This document shows, piece after piece, positions 25,311-34,508 of a stretch of 64,000 nucleotides of DNA. Made by a program: the position numbers and the translations under genes. This DNA is from Salinisphaera shabanensis E1L3A. Lineage in GTDB: Bacteria > Pseudomonadota > Gammaproteobacteria > Nevskiales > Salinisphaeraceae. The stretch covers positions 124,001 to 188,000 of the forward strand of contig NZ_AFNV02000003.1 in the NCBI RefSeq assembly GCF_000215955.2. The letters are read 5' to 3'. Within the stretch, counting starts at the first letter, position 1. The number at the start of each line of letters is the position of its first letter. The notes under the pieces were generated by a model. That model was given only the letters and a program-made list of their open reading frames with translations, was not told where the DNA came from and made no database searches.

Positions 25311-25395
25311 GGGGCATCTTCCTTTGCTTGCGCGGGTAAGCGCTCGAACGCCGGGGTGCCGCCCCCGGCGCCGAATAGGCTGGGGTGTCGAACGA

Positions 25396-26730
25396 CTAGC
25401 TCAAAAAGCGCACATACAGGTAACACAGCGACAAGACCGCCAGCGTGGCGATCGCCAGCGCGCTCCAGGCGTTGAGCCATGCCGCGGGACGGCCCGCGGG
25501 CGCCACCGACGGGCCGTTCATCGTGAAATGATTCAGGGCAGCCAGCAGCGGGCTGATCACCGCCGAGGTGATCATCGCGAAGTTGATGAACAACCAGAAG
25601 TTGCTCATCAGGAAATACAGAATGAGTACCGCCAGTACCGATAATCCGGCCATGGCCAGATAAAGCGTGCCCTGGCGCTGCCCGACCCGCGCCTGCTCGG
25701 GCGGTTGTGCGGCGCTGTCGTGGCCGAGGCTTTCGAAAACGGCGACCACCACGCGGGGAAAACCGTCGAGCACGGTCAGCAGCGTGGTCAACAGCACGGT
25801 GAATATGGAAATGCCGACCACGAAACCGCTCCACGGCCCCAGTGTGGCGACATAAAGATCGACCACCTGGTTGGCAAACCCGACCGAGCCGGTGGCCAGA
25901 TTGATGTTCTGGCTGTGCATCACGCCAGCGCCCATGATCACGAAGCAGGCCGCGATCAGGGCAGAGCCGATATAGCCGATATCGAAGTCGGCTTTTTCCT
26001 GCCGGCTGTCGGCCCGTGTGCCGTTGGCGTCGTTACGCGCGAGCGACCATAGCGAGTTGACGATGGAAAGCGACAGCCCGGACGGCATGAAGCCGAGGAC
26101 CGCCACCAGCGTCACGAACGTGGTGTAGCTAACCAGCGGCGACACCGCCGTGCTGGGGTAGAAGCTCCAATCCACGTTCGGCAGTGCCAGCGCGGTCGCA
26201 ATAATCGTGGTCACGCTGAGTATGGCGATAAACAGTTTGTTCACCGCATCGACGATGGCATACCCGCCGGCATAGATGATCACGCAGCAGGCTACGATCA
26301 GTACCGTAGCCAGCGTCGGCCCGCTCAGCGGAATACCGAGCAGGTTGCCGCCCACGCCGGCCGTGGTAATCGCGATCGCGGCCACGATGATCGCGAACAC
26401 CGGTATCTGGATTAGCCCGAACAGGGCCACCACCGATTTGCCGAAGCTCTGGCGATAGCCTTCCACCAGCGAATTGCCGGTCTTGCTCGCATAGAGCGGG
26501 CCGAAATAAAAGCAGGGATACTTGATCAGAATCGCGAGCAGGATGAATACGAGCAGTCCGGTACCGTAGTCCGCGCCTGCGCGTGTGGCCTGGACCACGT
26601 GTGAAGTGCCGATCGCCGCGCCGGCAAACAAAAACCCCGGCCCCATCGCCGCGAGATAGCGGGGCAGGCCGGGTTGGCGTGCACGTGGATCATCGTTCGC
26701 CGTGGTCGGCGTGCTGCGTTGTTCACCCAT
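25396..26730 (-). CDS. NRAMP-family transporter, divergent metal site
   Basis: A 444-residue, eleven-helix transporter clearly related to NRAMP (helix 1 MGPGFLFAGAAIGTSHVVQ, helix 6 FMPSGLSLSIVNSLW). However, the helix-1 DPGN metal ligands are replaced (AAIGTS) and the helix-6 MPH motif reads MPS, so classical Mn/Fe transport is doubtful. GAGGAGA just before the ATG at 26730 fixes the start; an upstream in-frame start is not needed. The next gene is an FAD hydroxyacid dehydrogenase in the same orientation, hinting at transport of its substrate rather than metal, which is speculative. Confidence 0.8.
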   Translation of the reverse strand: MGEQRSTPTTANDDPRARQPGLPRYLAAMGPGFLFAGAAIGTSHVVQATRAGADYGTGLLVFILLAILIKYPCFYFGPLYASKTGNSLVEGYRQSFGKSVVALFGLIQIPVFAIIVAAIAITTAGVGGNLLGIPLSGPTLATVLIVACCVIIYAGGYAIVDAVNKLFIAILSVTTIIATALALPNVDWSFYPSTAVSPLVSYTTFVTLVAVLGFMPSGLSLSIVNSLWSLARNDANGTRADSRQEKADFDIGYIGSALIAACFVIMGAGVMHSQNINLATGSVGFANQVVDLYVATLGPWSGFVVGISIFTVLLTTLLTVLDGFPRVVVAVFESLGHDSAAQPPEQARVGQRQGTLYLAMAGLSVLAVLILYFLMSNFWLFINFAMITSAVISPLLAALNHFTMNGPSVAPAGRPAAWLNAWSALAIATLAVLSLCYLYVRFLS

Positions 26731-26832
26731 GTTGGCTCTCCTCGAAGGCACCGTAGATGCCGACATGAGTCGCGCCGGATCGAAACGGCTATTTGATTGT
26801 AATGTATGTATTTTTTGGGTTCTTATCGCGAG

Positions 26833-27196
26833 CTATCGAGGCGATCTTCGCAGCGCTGTCGCCGGGTGTACATGCGTGGTTTGGGTTCGTTGTTTGCCTG
26901 CGTAGGTTTTTCCAGAAACTGGATGGTTGTGTTCTTGAATGCGCGCGGTGACCGCGTTGAGGTGATTACGGCCGGGCAGTTGTTCGATGAGGGTTCGGTC
27001 CGCGCGTTCGGCCAGCGCCGGCAGCGCCGCGGCGTGGTTGCCGGGAATGCGCTGCGCCATGGCGATCAGGGCTTCGACCGCTAACGCATCCATCGGCGTG
27101 TCGCGGTGGAGCTAGGCTTGTACCGCATCGATATCGCGAAACGAGTCTTTCAGACTCGGCGCGCCCAACACCAGGGGCCGCCGCGGACGTAAGCGC
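26833..27196 (-). pseudogene. Decayed 3' remnant of an unidentified gene
   Basis: On the minus strand one frame reads as ordinary protein from the purine-permease stop (27199) onward (RRPLVLGAPSLKDSFRDIDA), is cut by a TAG at 27120-27118 and continues as protein-like sequence (ALIAMAQRIPGNHAAALPAL, then PGRNHLNAVTARIQ) to about 26833. The last part (KTYAGKQRTQ...) looks random. I read this as the C-terminal end of a broken gene, perhaps an alpha/beta hydrolase given the PGRNHLN segment; the family is not certain. No start or 5' half remains because the permease gene abuts it. The rest of this 466-base gap (26731-26832) holds only the NRAMP upstream region. Confidence 0.45.
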
Positions 27197-28528
27197 CTAG
27201 GCGCGCAGAAACACGAAATAGCCCAGAAAGATCACCGCCAGAACGAGCATCAGCGGGTGGATCTCGCGGTGGCGACGCGCTGCAGCCATGGTGATCGGGT
27301 AGACGATAAAGCCGAGTGCGATGCCGGTGGCGATGGAGTAGGTCAGCGGCATCAGCAACACGGTCAGAAACGCCGGTACGGCGGTTTCGAACCGATCCCA
27401 GGCGATATGGCGCAGCGATGCGGCCATGAGCACACCCACCACGATCAGCGCCGGGGCGGTAACGGCCTGGGTCACCACGGCCAGCAAGGGCGAGAAGAAC
27501 AGCGCCAGCAGAAACAGCACACCGACAACCACGGCGGTGAAGCCGCTGCGCCCGCCGGCCGCCACGCCCGAGGCGGATTCGATATAAGCGGTGGTCGACG
27601 AGGTGCCGATCAGGCCGCTGGCGGTGGTGGCCAGGGCATCGGCGAACAACGCACGCCCGGCCCGCGGCAGCTTGTTGTCGCGGATCAGCCCGGCCTGGCG
27701 CGCCACGCCCATGAGCGTGCCGGCCGAGTCGAAGAAATCCACGAACAGCATGGTGCCGATGACCACCGCCATCTGCGGTGTGAACAGCTCGGGCAGGCGT
27801 GAAATCGCTGCACCGGCCACGGGGCTGATATCCGGTACCGGGCTGATGATCTGATCCGGCAGCGCGATCAGGCCGGTGAGCATGCCCACGATCGCCGTAA
27901 TCGCCATGCCCAGAAAGATGGCGCTGGACAGGCGCAATGTCATCAGGATCACGGTGACGATCAGCCCGAAGATCGCCAGCAGGGTTTGTGGATCCGTCAG
28001 CGGCGCCAGGCCCACGAGCAGTGCATCGTCATTGACGATGATGCCGGCGTTGGTCAGACCGATGAAGGCAATGAACAGGCCGATGCCGGCGGCCACGGCA
28101 TGCTTGAGTTCGTTGGGGATGGCATTGATCACCCGTTCGCGCAGGCGCGAAACGGTCAGCGCCATGAAGATCAGGCCTGACACGAATGTGCCGGCCAGCG
28201 CGGTCTGCCATTCGATACCCATGCCGAGCACGACCGAGAACGCAAAGAACGCGTTCAGGCCCATGCCGGGCGCCTGTGCGATGGGGTAACACGCGAGCAA
28301 ACCCATCACCAGCGAACCAAACGCCGCGGCGACGGCGGTGGCCGTAAACACCGCATCGCGCGGCATGCCGAGCCCTGCGGCATCCGGCACCGAGGCCAGC
28401 GACAACACCGCCGGGTTCACGAACAGGATGTAGGCCATCGACAGGAACGTGGTCAGGCCGGCCACGCTTTCCGTACGCCAATTCGTGCCGAGAGTGTCGA
28501 AATCGAAATAGCGGGCGATGGCGTTCAC
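27197..28528 (-). CDS. NCS2/AzgA-type purine permease
   Basis: A 443-residue proton-coupled nucleobase permease with about twelve helices. The N terminus RTESVAGLTTFLSMAYILFVNP, the APGMGLNAFFAF motif near residue 85 and LFVDFFDSAGTLMGVA plus GTSSTTAYIESASGVAAGGRSG identify the AzgA-like guanine/hypoxanthine/adenine branch of NCS2 rather than the uracil or xanthine branch. The start ATG at 28528 gives the canonical N terminus. Single-gene unit between the ClC gene and the decayed gene. Confidence 0.92.
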   Translation of the reverse strand: MNAIARYFDFDTLGTNWRTESVAGLTTFLSMAYILFVNPAVLSLASVPDAAGLGMPRDAVFTATAVAAAFGSLVMGLLACYPIAQAPGMGLNAFFAFSVVLGMGIEWQTALAGTFVSGLIFMALTVSRLRERVINAIPNELKHAVAAGIGLFIAFIGLTNAGIIVNDDALLVGLAPLTDPQTLLAIFGLIVTVILMTLRLSSAIFLGMAITAIVGMLTGLIALPDQIISPVPDISPVAGAAISRLPELFTPQMAVVIGTMLFVDFFDSAGTLMGVARQAGLIRDNKLPRAGRALFADALATTASGLIGTSSTTAYIESASGVAAGGRSGFTAVVVGVLFLLALFFSPLLAVVTQAVTAPALIVVGVLMAASLRHIAWDRFETAVPAFLTVLLMPLTYSIATGIALGFIVYPITMAAARRHREIHPLMLVLAVIFLGYFVFLRA

Positions 28529-28622
28529 GGCAGATCCTACGCTCAGGCGGTGATAGGGCGCGCATGATACAAAAAACGTGCCGGGCGAGTGCCGTCGGCG
28601 CGCAATGTTCGAGGGTCAGGCG

Positions 28623-30428
28623 CTAGTTTTTGGCTTCTGTACGCGGGCGGCGGCGTTCCATCTGGCGGGCCAGACGGCTGCTACGGGCTACATCCGACAG
28701 GGTCAGCACGCCCTCGACTTCACGCGGGTGGCTCATCTTGCCGTCCGGTGTCACGAGGGCCACTTCGCACTTTGCGGCACGCAGCCGGCCGACGATATCG
28801 AAGACCATGTCGTCGGCCGCGGCGACGATATAGTCGGTTTCCATATGCTCGTCGGCCCAGCTGTGTATCTTGGCGCGGCGGGTGAGCCGGTAATGACGAC
28901 GCGTGGAAAAGATGGCCTGAATCTTCTGCTCGTCGTCGAGTACGAGCACGTTCGGCGCCTGACGGCCGAAGCGCTTGAAGCGACGGCGAATCTCGGCCAA
29001 CCCGCGCTTGTTGCCCACCCGGATCACGCGCGGGTCGTAGAACTCCGACGCCTTTTGCAGCATGAACAGATTGGTTTCGAGCGATGCGGGTACCGGATGA
29101 TTGCGGCGCGTGAGCTTGAAGGTATAGATCGTGTCCGCCATCAGGAACTGGCGCACGTAATAGGCGATCGAGACGACGATGATCATCGGAATGATTACGT
29201 GATAGTCGCGCGTCATTTCGAAGATGATCACGATCGCAGTCAGTGCGGCCCCTGTGGAACTGGCCACGACCGCCGCCATACCCAGTACCGCCATGGTTGC
29301 GACATCGAGCTCGAACCAGGGCGCGACATGGTGCATGGCCACCGCGAACACCCCACCCAGCGCGGCGCCCAGGTACAGAGCGGGCGAGAACACGCCGCCG
29401 GATGCACCCGAGCCGAGGGTGAGCGATGTGGCCAGCAGTTTGCCGGCAAACAGCAGCAACAACAGCCAGGGCGAGGTGAGCGCGTTTTCCAGAATATCCT
29501 GGATCGTGGCGTAGCCCACGCCCTGAATATAGTACTGACCGCTCAGCGCCATGAAGGCGTACATCATCACGCCGACCAGCCCCATGCCGATCAGATGGCG
29601 TGAGTAATCGTTGCCCGGCATTCGCTCGAACAAGGCTTCGAACACATAGATGCTGCGGGTGAATATCAGCGCGGCCAGGCCCATCAGAATGCCGAAGACG
29701 ACGTATACGCCAAGCAGTTCCGGCGAATTGAGATCGAGCGCGTTGTTGGCCAGCGCCGGTATGTCGAAGGACGGCGTATTGCCGAACAGCGCGCGGCCCA
29801 CGAACGAGGCGGCGCCGGTTGCCAGTGCCACCGGGATGAGCGTACGCCCCGAGGTTTCCGGGAGGATGATTTCGATGGCGAACAATAATCCGCCGAGCGG
29901 CGCGTTGAAGGTGGCGGCAATACCGGCCGCGGCACCGGCGGCGATCAACGTGTTGCGTTGCCATTCCCGCAGCAGGGTTGCCTGGCCAATGCTCGAACCC
30001 AGCGCCGAGCCGATCTGGATGATCGGGCCTTCGCGCCCGACCGCGCCGCCGGTCGCGATCGAAATCGAAGAGGCGAGAGCCTTGACCCCGGCCACGCTCG
30101 GACGAATCCGCCCGCCCTTGTAATAGATCGCGTCGATGACTTCCGGCACGCCATGGCCCTTGGCCTCGGGGGCGAAATTCTGCACGAGAAAGGTGACGGC
30201 CACCGAGCCCAGCATCGGCACGATGATGATCCACGCCCCGAAGGGGCTGGCTGCGGTATGTTCGTTGGCGTCGTAGACCAGCGACAACTCGCCGAAGAAG
30301 GCAAGGTTGTGAAACAGCGCGATGAGATCGCGAAAGATCGAAGCGCCATAGCCCGCAGCCACACCCACGCACACGGCCAGCAGGCTGAGCACGAGGCTGG
30401 AACGTTCGATAGTGCGCGACCGGGCCAA
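28623..30428 (-). CDS. ClC-type chloride channel with CBS region
   Basis: A 601-residue ClC protein. The selectivity-filter blocks are recognisable: KGHGVPEVIDA (GSGIP equivalent), GGAVGREGPIIQIG, and GSGASGGVFSPALYLGA, with the conserved AAGAAAGIAATFNAPLGG helix. The membrane part ends near residue 435; a C-terminal CBS-like pair (LVLDDEQKIQAIFS..., TDYIVAAADDMVFDIVGRLR, VEGVLTLSDVAR) may regulate it by nucleotide binding. Could be a channel or a chloride/proton antiporter; the gating Glu appears as GREGP, as in both classes. Starts at 30428. Confidence 0.9.
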   Translation of the reverse strand: MARSRTIERSSLVLSLLAVCVGVAAGYGASIFRDLIALFHNLAFFGELSLVYDANEHTAASPFGAWIIIVPMLGSVAVTFLVQNFAPEAKGHGVPEVIDAIYYKGGRIRPSVAGVKALASSISIATGGAVGREGPIIQIGSALGSSIGQATLLREWQRNTLIAAGAAAGIAATFNAPLGGLLFAIEIILPETSGRTLIPVALATGAASFVGRALFGNTPSFDIPALANNALDLNSPELLGVYVVFGILMGLAALIFTRSIYVFEALFERMPGNDYSRHLIGMGLVGVMMYAFMALSGQYYIQGVGYATIQDILENALTSPWLLLLLFAGKLLATSLTLGSGASGGVFSPALYLGAALGGVFAVAMHHVAPWFELDVATMAVLGMAAVVASSTGAALTAIVIIFEMTRDYHVIIPMIIVVSIAYYVRQFLMADTIYTFKLTRRNHPVPASLETNLFMLQKASEFYDPRVIRVGNKRGLAEIRRRFKRFGRQAPNVLVLDDEQKIQAIFSTRRHYRLTRRAKIHSWADEHMETDYIVAAADDMVFDIVGRLRAAKCEVALVTPDGKMSHPREVEGVLTLSDVARSSRLARQMERRRPRTEAKN

Positions 30429-30634
30429 TGCGATCTCTTGTTGACTGGGCGTAGGGTCGGCCGCCGTTACGACGGGGCGTCGCGTTATGAACCAGGCTTG
30501 CGAAAGATGCCGGGTTCAAGCTCGCGTGCCGACGGCGGCCGCCTGAGAATGGCTGGATTATACAGCAACCACGGCTTCAGCCGAAGCGCTGTGCGCCTCT
30601 CGAAGCGCATTCAGGCTGCTAAGCTGAGATCGTC

Positions 30635-31438
30635 ATGAAGATTACTGCGCCATTGCAAAGCCTGCGCCACCGTCTGACCGAACCGGTCGTGGACTGGCTG
30701 GCGGCCGAATCACGGCCACTGGGCATGCCGCGCAACGACTTCGGTCGTCTCTGTGAGCATCTTCAGCGTGCCGATATTGTGCTCGTCGAAGGCCGAAGCC
30801 GTGTATCGGGCGTGATTCAGAGCGTGACCCTCAGCGCCTGGACGCACGCGGCGTTGCATCTGGGGACGGTTGCCGAACTGGCCTTGCTCGGCGTCGATGT
30901 CTCACCGCTACGTGCGCAAGGCATCGCCGATACGACGCCTATGTTGCTCGAAGCCGAGATCGGGCACGGCGTGCATTTGTCGCCCATCACTCGTTACCGC
31001 TACGAGCATCTACGTCTGTGCCGTGCGCGTGAACTTTCGCAGAGCGACAGCCTGGCGGTGATCGAGTTCTGTATCGAACGCGTTGGCACCCCCTACGACC
31101 TGCGTCATATCAGCGATCTGCTGCGGTTCTTCTTTCCCTACGGCCTGTTGCCCCGACGTTGGCGCTCCTCGTTGTTCGAAGTCGGCCATGGTGAGATGGC
31201 GCGCACGATTTGCTCCACGCTGATCGCCCGTGCCTTTGCCAGCGTGCGCTATCCCATTCTGCCCACGCTCCATCGCGGCGATGGCGGGGACATGGTGTTT
31301 CATCGCCGCAATGCGCGCTTGATTACGCCGCGCGATTTCGACCACTCGCCGTATTTTGAAATCGTCAAATACCCGTTCTTCGGCGACGACGTGGCGCGCT
31401 ATCGCGAGTTGAACTGGGCCGAGGAGATCGAGCCTTAG
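30635..31438 (+). CDS. YiiX/YebB-like NlpC/P60-type cysteine hydrolase
   Basis: A 267-residue protein of the permuted papain-like YiiX/YebB group. The putative catalytic His is in SAWTHAALHLG (His71) and the Cys in ICSTLIARAF (Cys194), with the family blocks ADIVLVEGRSRVSGVIQ, LLEAEIGHGVHLSPITRY and SVRYPILPT. Members are thought to cleave amide or ester bonds in lipids or cell-wall peptides. No signal peptide is evident, so a cytoplasmic or membrane-associated place is likely. Divergent from the ClC gene with about 200 bases between, in which I see nothing else. Confidence 0.85.
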   Translation: MKITAPLQSLRHRLTEPVVDWLAAESRPLGMPRNDFGRLCEHLQRADIVLVEGRSRVSGVIQSVTLSAWTHAALHLGTVAELALLGVDVSPLRAQGIADTTPMLLEAEIGHGVHLSPITRYRYEHLRLCRARELSQSDSLAVIEFCIERVGTPYDLRHISDLLRFFFPYGLLPRRWRSSLFEVGHGEMARTICSTLIARAFASVRYPILPTLHRGDGGDMVFHRRNARLITPRDFDHSPYFEIVKYPFFGDDVARYRELNWAEEIEP

Positions 31439-31460
31439 CCGCGATCATCCCGGCGCCATT

Positions 31461-31766
31461 TTATTTGGCGAACATATGCGTCGCGTGGGTGATGGCGCCG
31501 CCGGCACGAATGGCGGCCGCGACGACCGCGGTTTCGCTGAGTTCTTCGTTGCTGGCGCCGGCATCACGCGCGGCCTGAGTGTGCAGCTCGAGGCAATAAG
31601 GGCACTGGGTAGTCATGGCGACCGCGAGCGCGATCAGCTGCTTGGTCTTGGCGTCGATTGCGCCCTCGGCAAAAGCCGCCTTGTCGAACGCCCAGAATGC
31701 GTCCATACCCTGTGGCGCGCCGGCATCGAGCTGGCCCAGGCGTTCGAGATTTTTGCTGTCGTACAT
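31461..31766 (-). CDS. Carboxymuconolactone decarboxylase / AhpD-like protein
   Basis: A 101-residue all-helical protein of the CMD family. The redox motif CPYC (Cys55, Cys58) followed by His62 (QCPYCLELHTQAA) is the AhpD-type active site, suggesting peroxidase or disulfide reductase activity rather than lactone decarboxylation. GGAGGAGA lies four bases before the ATG at 31766, a very strong ribosome site, pointing to high expression. A perfect dyad lies 44 bases upstream (31810-31825). Confidence 0.9.
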   Translation of the reverse strand: MYDSKNLERLGQLDAGAPQGMDAFWAFDKAAFAEGAIDAKTKQLIALAVAMTTQCPYCLELHTQAARDAGASNEELSETAVVAAAIRAGGAITHATHMFAK

Positions 31767-31809
31767 TGTCTCCTCCAACGTTAGTTATTGTTCGTATTGA
31801 ACTTTTATA

Positions 31810-31825
31810 TTCGGCCGTGGCCGAA
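31810..31825 (-). promoter_or_regulatory. Inverted repeat upstream of AhpD-like gene
   Basis: TTCGGCC and GGCCGAA flank a two-base spacer, a 16-base dyad. On the minus strand it precedes an AT-rich stretch (31785-31809) that should hold the core promoter, so it is placed like an operator. No regulator can be named. Confidence 0.3.
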
Positions 31826-31941
31826 GATTTGACATTGCGCGCAGCGATCGACGCTGTCAACGCAACAAACGTCGACCGGCAACGAAACCTCGGCGCGCCC
31901 GGGGTGTCGGTTAGGACGCATCATCTCGAACGGATAACGCC

Positions 31942-32940
31942 ATGCGATACGGCAAGGCTTCACACCCAAGACTCTCAAGACTCTGGATCACCGGACTGCT
32001 CGCCCTGGCCATGACCTGCAACGCCGGCGCGCTGCTCGCAAGCGATAAAGAACAGCCCTCGCCAGACCAGGCCACCGCCAGCCCGGCGGCGCCTGCGAAC
32101 TTCGCTCACTATCGCGATACGCGCGCGGGCTTCGAGTTCGACTATCCGCGCCAACTCGAACTCGACGCCGCCGATAGGCCGCACGAGCGCGATAGCGATG
32201 CGCGAGTTCTGAGCAGTGACGCGCTTACGCTACGGGTTTCGACCACCGCGCGGGGCGGACGCTCGCTGCGCGCGCTCGCAGTCGACACAATCGGCGACCC
32301 GAGTGCGGCCAGCGAAACCCGCAACACGGCGGGCAGCGTGGTGCTGGTACAGGACGACGAAAGTGCATCGCGGGCGGTCAAGGCGATCGCATTGGCACAG
32401 GATCGCGCCGCGATCATGATCGTCGAAGGCGCATCGGCGCCCCAGCGCGACGCGATTCTATCGAGCTTCGTGCCGGTTTCCGCTGCTGTTTCTGACCCGG
32501 CTGAAACCGACGCCGAGGCGCGTTATCGCAACCCGCAGCTCGGTTTTTCCATCGAACGGCCGAAAGGTGCGCGCGTATCGCGCGACGGCGACGACACCGT
32601 ATCGTTCAAGGTGCTTGGCCCGGCCAATGCAGCCGCCAGCGAGATCAGCGACGGGTTCGTGCTGACCGTCACCCGCGATCGCAAGCCGGGTATCGACACG
32701 TTGGCCGAATATGCCGAAGCCGTGCGTGCCGACGGCGCGCCGAGTGCGAATTCGGTGAAGATGGGCGACTACACCGCGCTGCAATACACCACGCAGACCG
32801 AAATGGGCGATACCGTTAGCCATTGGCTCTACCGGCTCGGCGAGCGGCGCCAATACCAGGTCACCGCCACGGTCAGCGGTGAGCATGAACGCTATCGCGA
32901 GCAGATTCAGACGATGCTCAAGAGCCTGCTTTTCGACTAG
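31942..32940 (+). CDS. Exported protein with two repeated domains, function unknown
   Basis: A 332-residue protein with an N-terminal signal (about 1-34, ending near GALLAS), a Pro/Ala-rich linker and two similar domains that open with YRDTRAGFEFDYPRQL (about 56) and YRNPQLGFSIERPKGA (about 194). Each opener resembles PsbP-like lipoprotein domains that begin Y.....GF...YP. No catalytic motif is visible. Expected in the periplasm. It ends inside the end of the convergent YbaN gene (23-base overlap). Confidence 0.7.
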   Translation: MRYGKASHPRLSRLWITGLLALAMTCNAGALLASDKEQPSPDQATASPAAPANFAHYRDTRAGFEFDYPRQLELDAADRPHERDSDARVLSSDALTLRVSTTARGGRSLRALAVDTIGDPSAASETRNTAGSVVLVQDDESASRAVKAIALAQDRAAIMIVEGASAPQRDAILSSFVPVSAAVSDPAETDAEARYRNPQLGFSIERPKGARVSRDGDDTVSFKVLGPANAAASEISDGFVLTVTRDRKPGIDTLAEYAEAVRADGAPSANSVKMGDYTALQYTTQTEMGDTVSHWLYRLGERRQYQVTATVSGEHERYREQIQTMLKSLLFD

Positions 32941-33328
32941 AGTCGGGCGCGTGCTGCGGTGTCGGCCGGGTGACCAGAAAAGTGGCGACACAGGCCAGCC
33001 CAACGGTCACGCCGATCGCCAACGGGCGATAATCGATATGCCACCAGACGATGGCGATGCTGGTTGCGATCATCGCCACGGCGGTGATCTTGGCGTGTCG
33101 TGATAGCGCGCGCTCGCGCTCCCAGTTGTTGATGGCCGGACCGGCATAGCGATTGGCGCGTATCCATGCGGCAAAGCGCGGTGAGCCGCGCGAGGCCAGG
33201 GCTACCGCTGCCAGCATGAACGGCGTGGTGGGCAACAGCGGCAGGAATACCCCCAGTACGCCGAGCGCGAACAACAGCGCGGCCGCTGCCACCAGCAGAT
33301 ACTGTTTGATGGTCATGCGTTCGCGCAT
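32918..33328 (-). CDS. DUF454 (YbaN) family membrane protein
   Basis: A 136-residue protein with three hydrophobic helices. The family signature GVLGVFLPLLPTTPFMLAAVALASRGSPRF followed by NNWERERALSRHAK is clear (read in pieces at residues 17-50 and 68-82). Function unknown. The start is uncertain: ATG at 33328, ATG at 33316 or GTG at 33337, none with a good ribosome site. Confidence 0.85.
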   Translation of the reverse strand: MRERMTIKQYLLVAAAALLFALGVLGVFLPLLPTTPFMLAAVALASRGSPRFAAWIRANRYAGPAINNWERERALSRHAKITAVAMIATSIAIVWWHIDYRPLAIGVTVGLACVATFLVTRPTPQHAPDSSRKAGS

Positions 33329-33473
33329 CGTGACCACGACAGCGTTGGGTTAAAGTGACGGCTGGGGCGAGGCATGGCGCGATGCTACGCCGCGTGCGTC
33401 GGCGCTGTCATGCAGACAGCGCCCGGCCCGGGTCGCGTTTTCGAGTCGGGCAGCGCCCGAGGTCAGGGAGACA

Positions 33474-34508
33474 ATGGTGCACCGTCATAACGCAAAGCAG
33501 CTTTCGCCGAACGAACAGCCGTCAGCGGATGGACGCGGGCGGCGGGCGGCAACGCCGGTCAATATCCCGTTCAAGGGCTGGCGCGACGTCGCGCTGCGCG
33601 TCTATCACGCGTTCAACGACAACAATCTTTCGATCATCGCAGCCGGCGTGTCGTTCTACGGGCTGCTGGCGATTTTTCCCGGTATTGCGGCGTTCGTCGC
33701 GATCTACGGGTTGTTTCTCGACCCGGCTGGCGTGGTCGATCAGGTGCAACAGCTGCGCGGCGTCGTTCCGCCGGATGTCATCACCACCATCACCGGCCAG
33801 ATGAGTCAGATTGCCGCCAAGCCGCAGGCCTCGCTCGGTCTGGCCGCGCTGTTCACGCTGGCCTTGGCGCTGTGGAGCGCGCGCAAAGGCACGACCGCGC
33901 TGATGATTGCCCTCAACGTGGTGTATGCCGAGCGTGAAACCCGCAACTTCTTCGTCAAGATCGCGGTGTCGCTGGCGCTGACCCTGGCGATCGTACTCGG
34001 GCTCAGTATGGTGGCCGTTCTGGCGGCCGGCGTGCCATTGCTGTTTGCTGCGCTGGGTTTTGCCGACTGGATGGTTGCCGTTGGCCGGGGCATCGGCCTG
34101 GGCGGCGCGGCGCTGTTCCTGATGTTGGGTATCGCCGGGCTGTATCGCTACGCGCCAAGCCGACGCGCGCCGAAATGGCGCTGGGTGATGGTGGGTGCCG
34201 CCATCGTGACGGTGTTCTGGATCATCGGCTCGCTCGCGTTCTCTGTCTACGTGGCCTTTTCCGATAATTATTCGGCGACCTATGGTTCGCTGGGTGCCGT
34301 GGTCGTGGTGCTGACCTGGCTCTATATCACCGTGCTCATCATGCTCGTAGGCGGCGAGCTCAACGCCCAGCTCGAGTTTCAGACCGCACACGACACTACT
34401 ACCTCCGGCGGCAAACCGATGGGCGAGCGCGGTGCGTTCGTGGCCGACAACATCGCCGCGCGCGCCGACGATATCGATTTCGACAACAAAAAGTCGGGGC
34501 CCGGTTGA
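33474..34508 (+). CDS. YihY/BrkB family membrane protein
   Basis: A 344-residue inner-membrane protein of the YihY/virulence-factor-BrkB family, once misnamed RNase BN. The family blocks NNLSIIAAGVSFYGLLAIFP, LWSARKGTTALMIALNVVY and GSLGAVVVVLTWLYITVLIMLVGGELNA are present in order, giving six helices. GGGAGA upstream of the ATG at 33474 fixes the start. Its TGA overlaps the ATG of the downstream hydrolase by one base, so they are co-translated. Confidence 0.9.
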   Translation: MVHRHNAKQLSPNEQPSADGRGRRAATPVNIPFKGWRDVALRVYHAFNDNNLSIIAAGVSFYGLLAIFPGIAAFVAIYGLFLDPAGVVDQVQQLRGVVPPDVITTITGQMSQIAAKPQASLGLAALFTLALALWSARKGTTALMIALNVVYAERETRNFFVKIAVSLALTLAIVLGLSMVAVLAAGVPLLFAALGFADWMVAVGRGIGLGGAALFLMLGIAGLYRYAPSRRAPKWRWVMVGAAIVTVFWIIGSLAFSVYVAFSDNYSATYGSLGAVVVVLTWLYITVLIMLVGGELNAQLEFQTAHDTTTSGGKPMGERGAFVADNIAARADDIDFDNKKSGPG

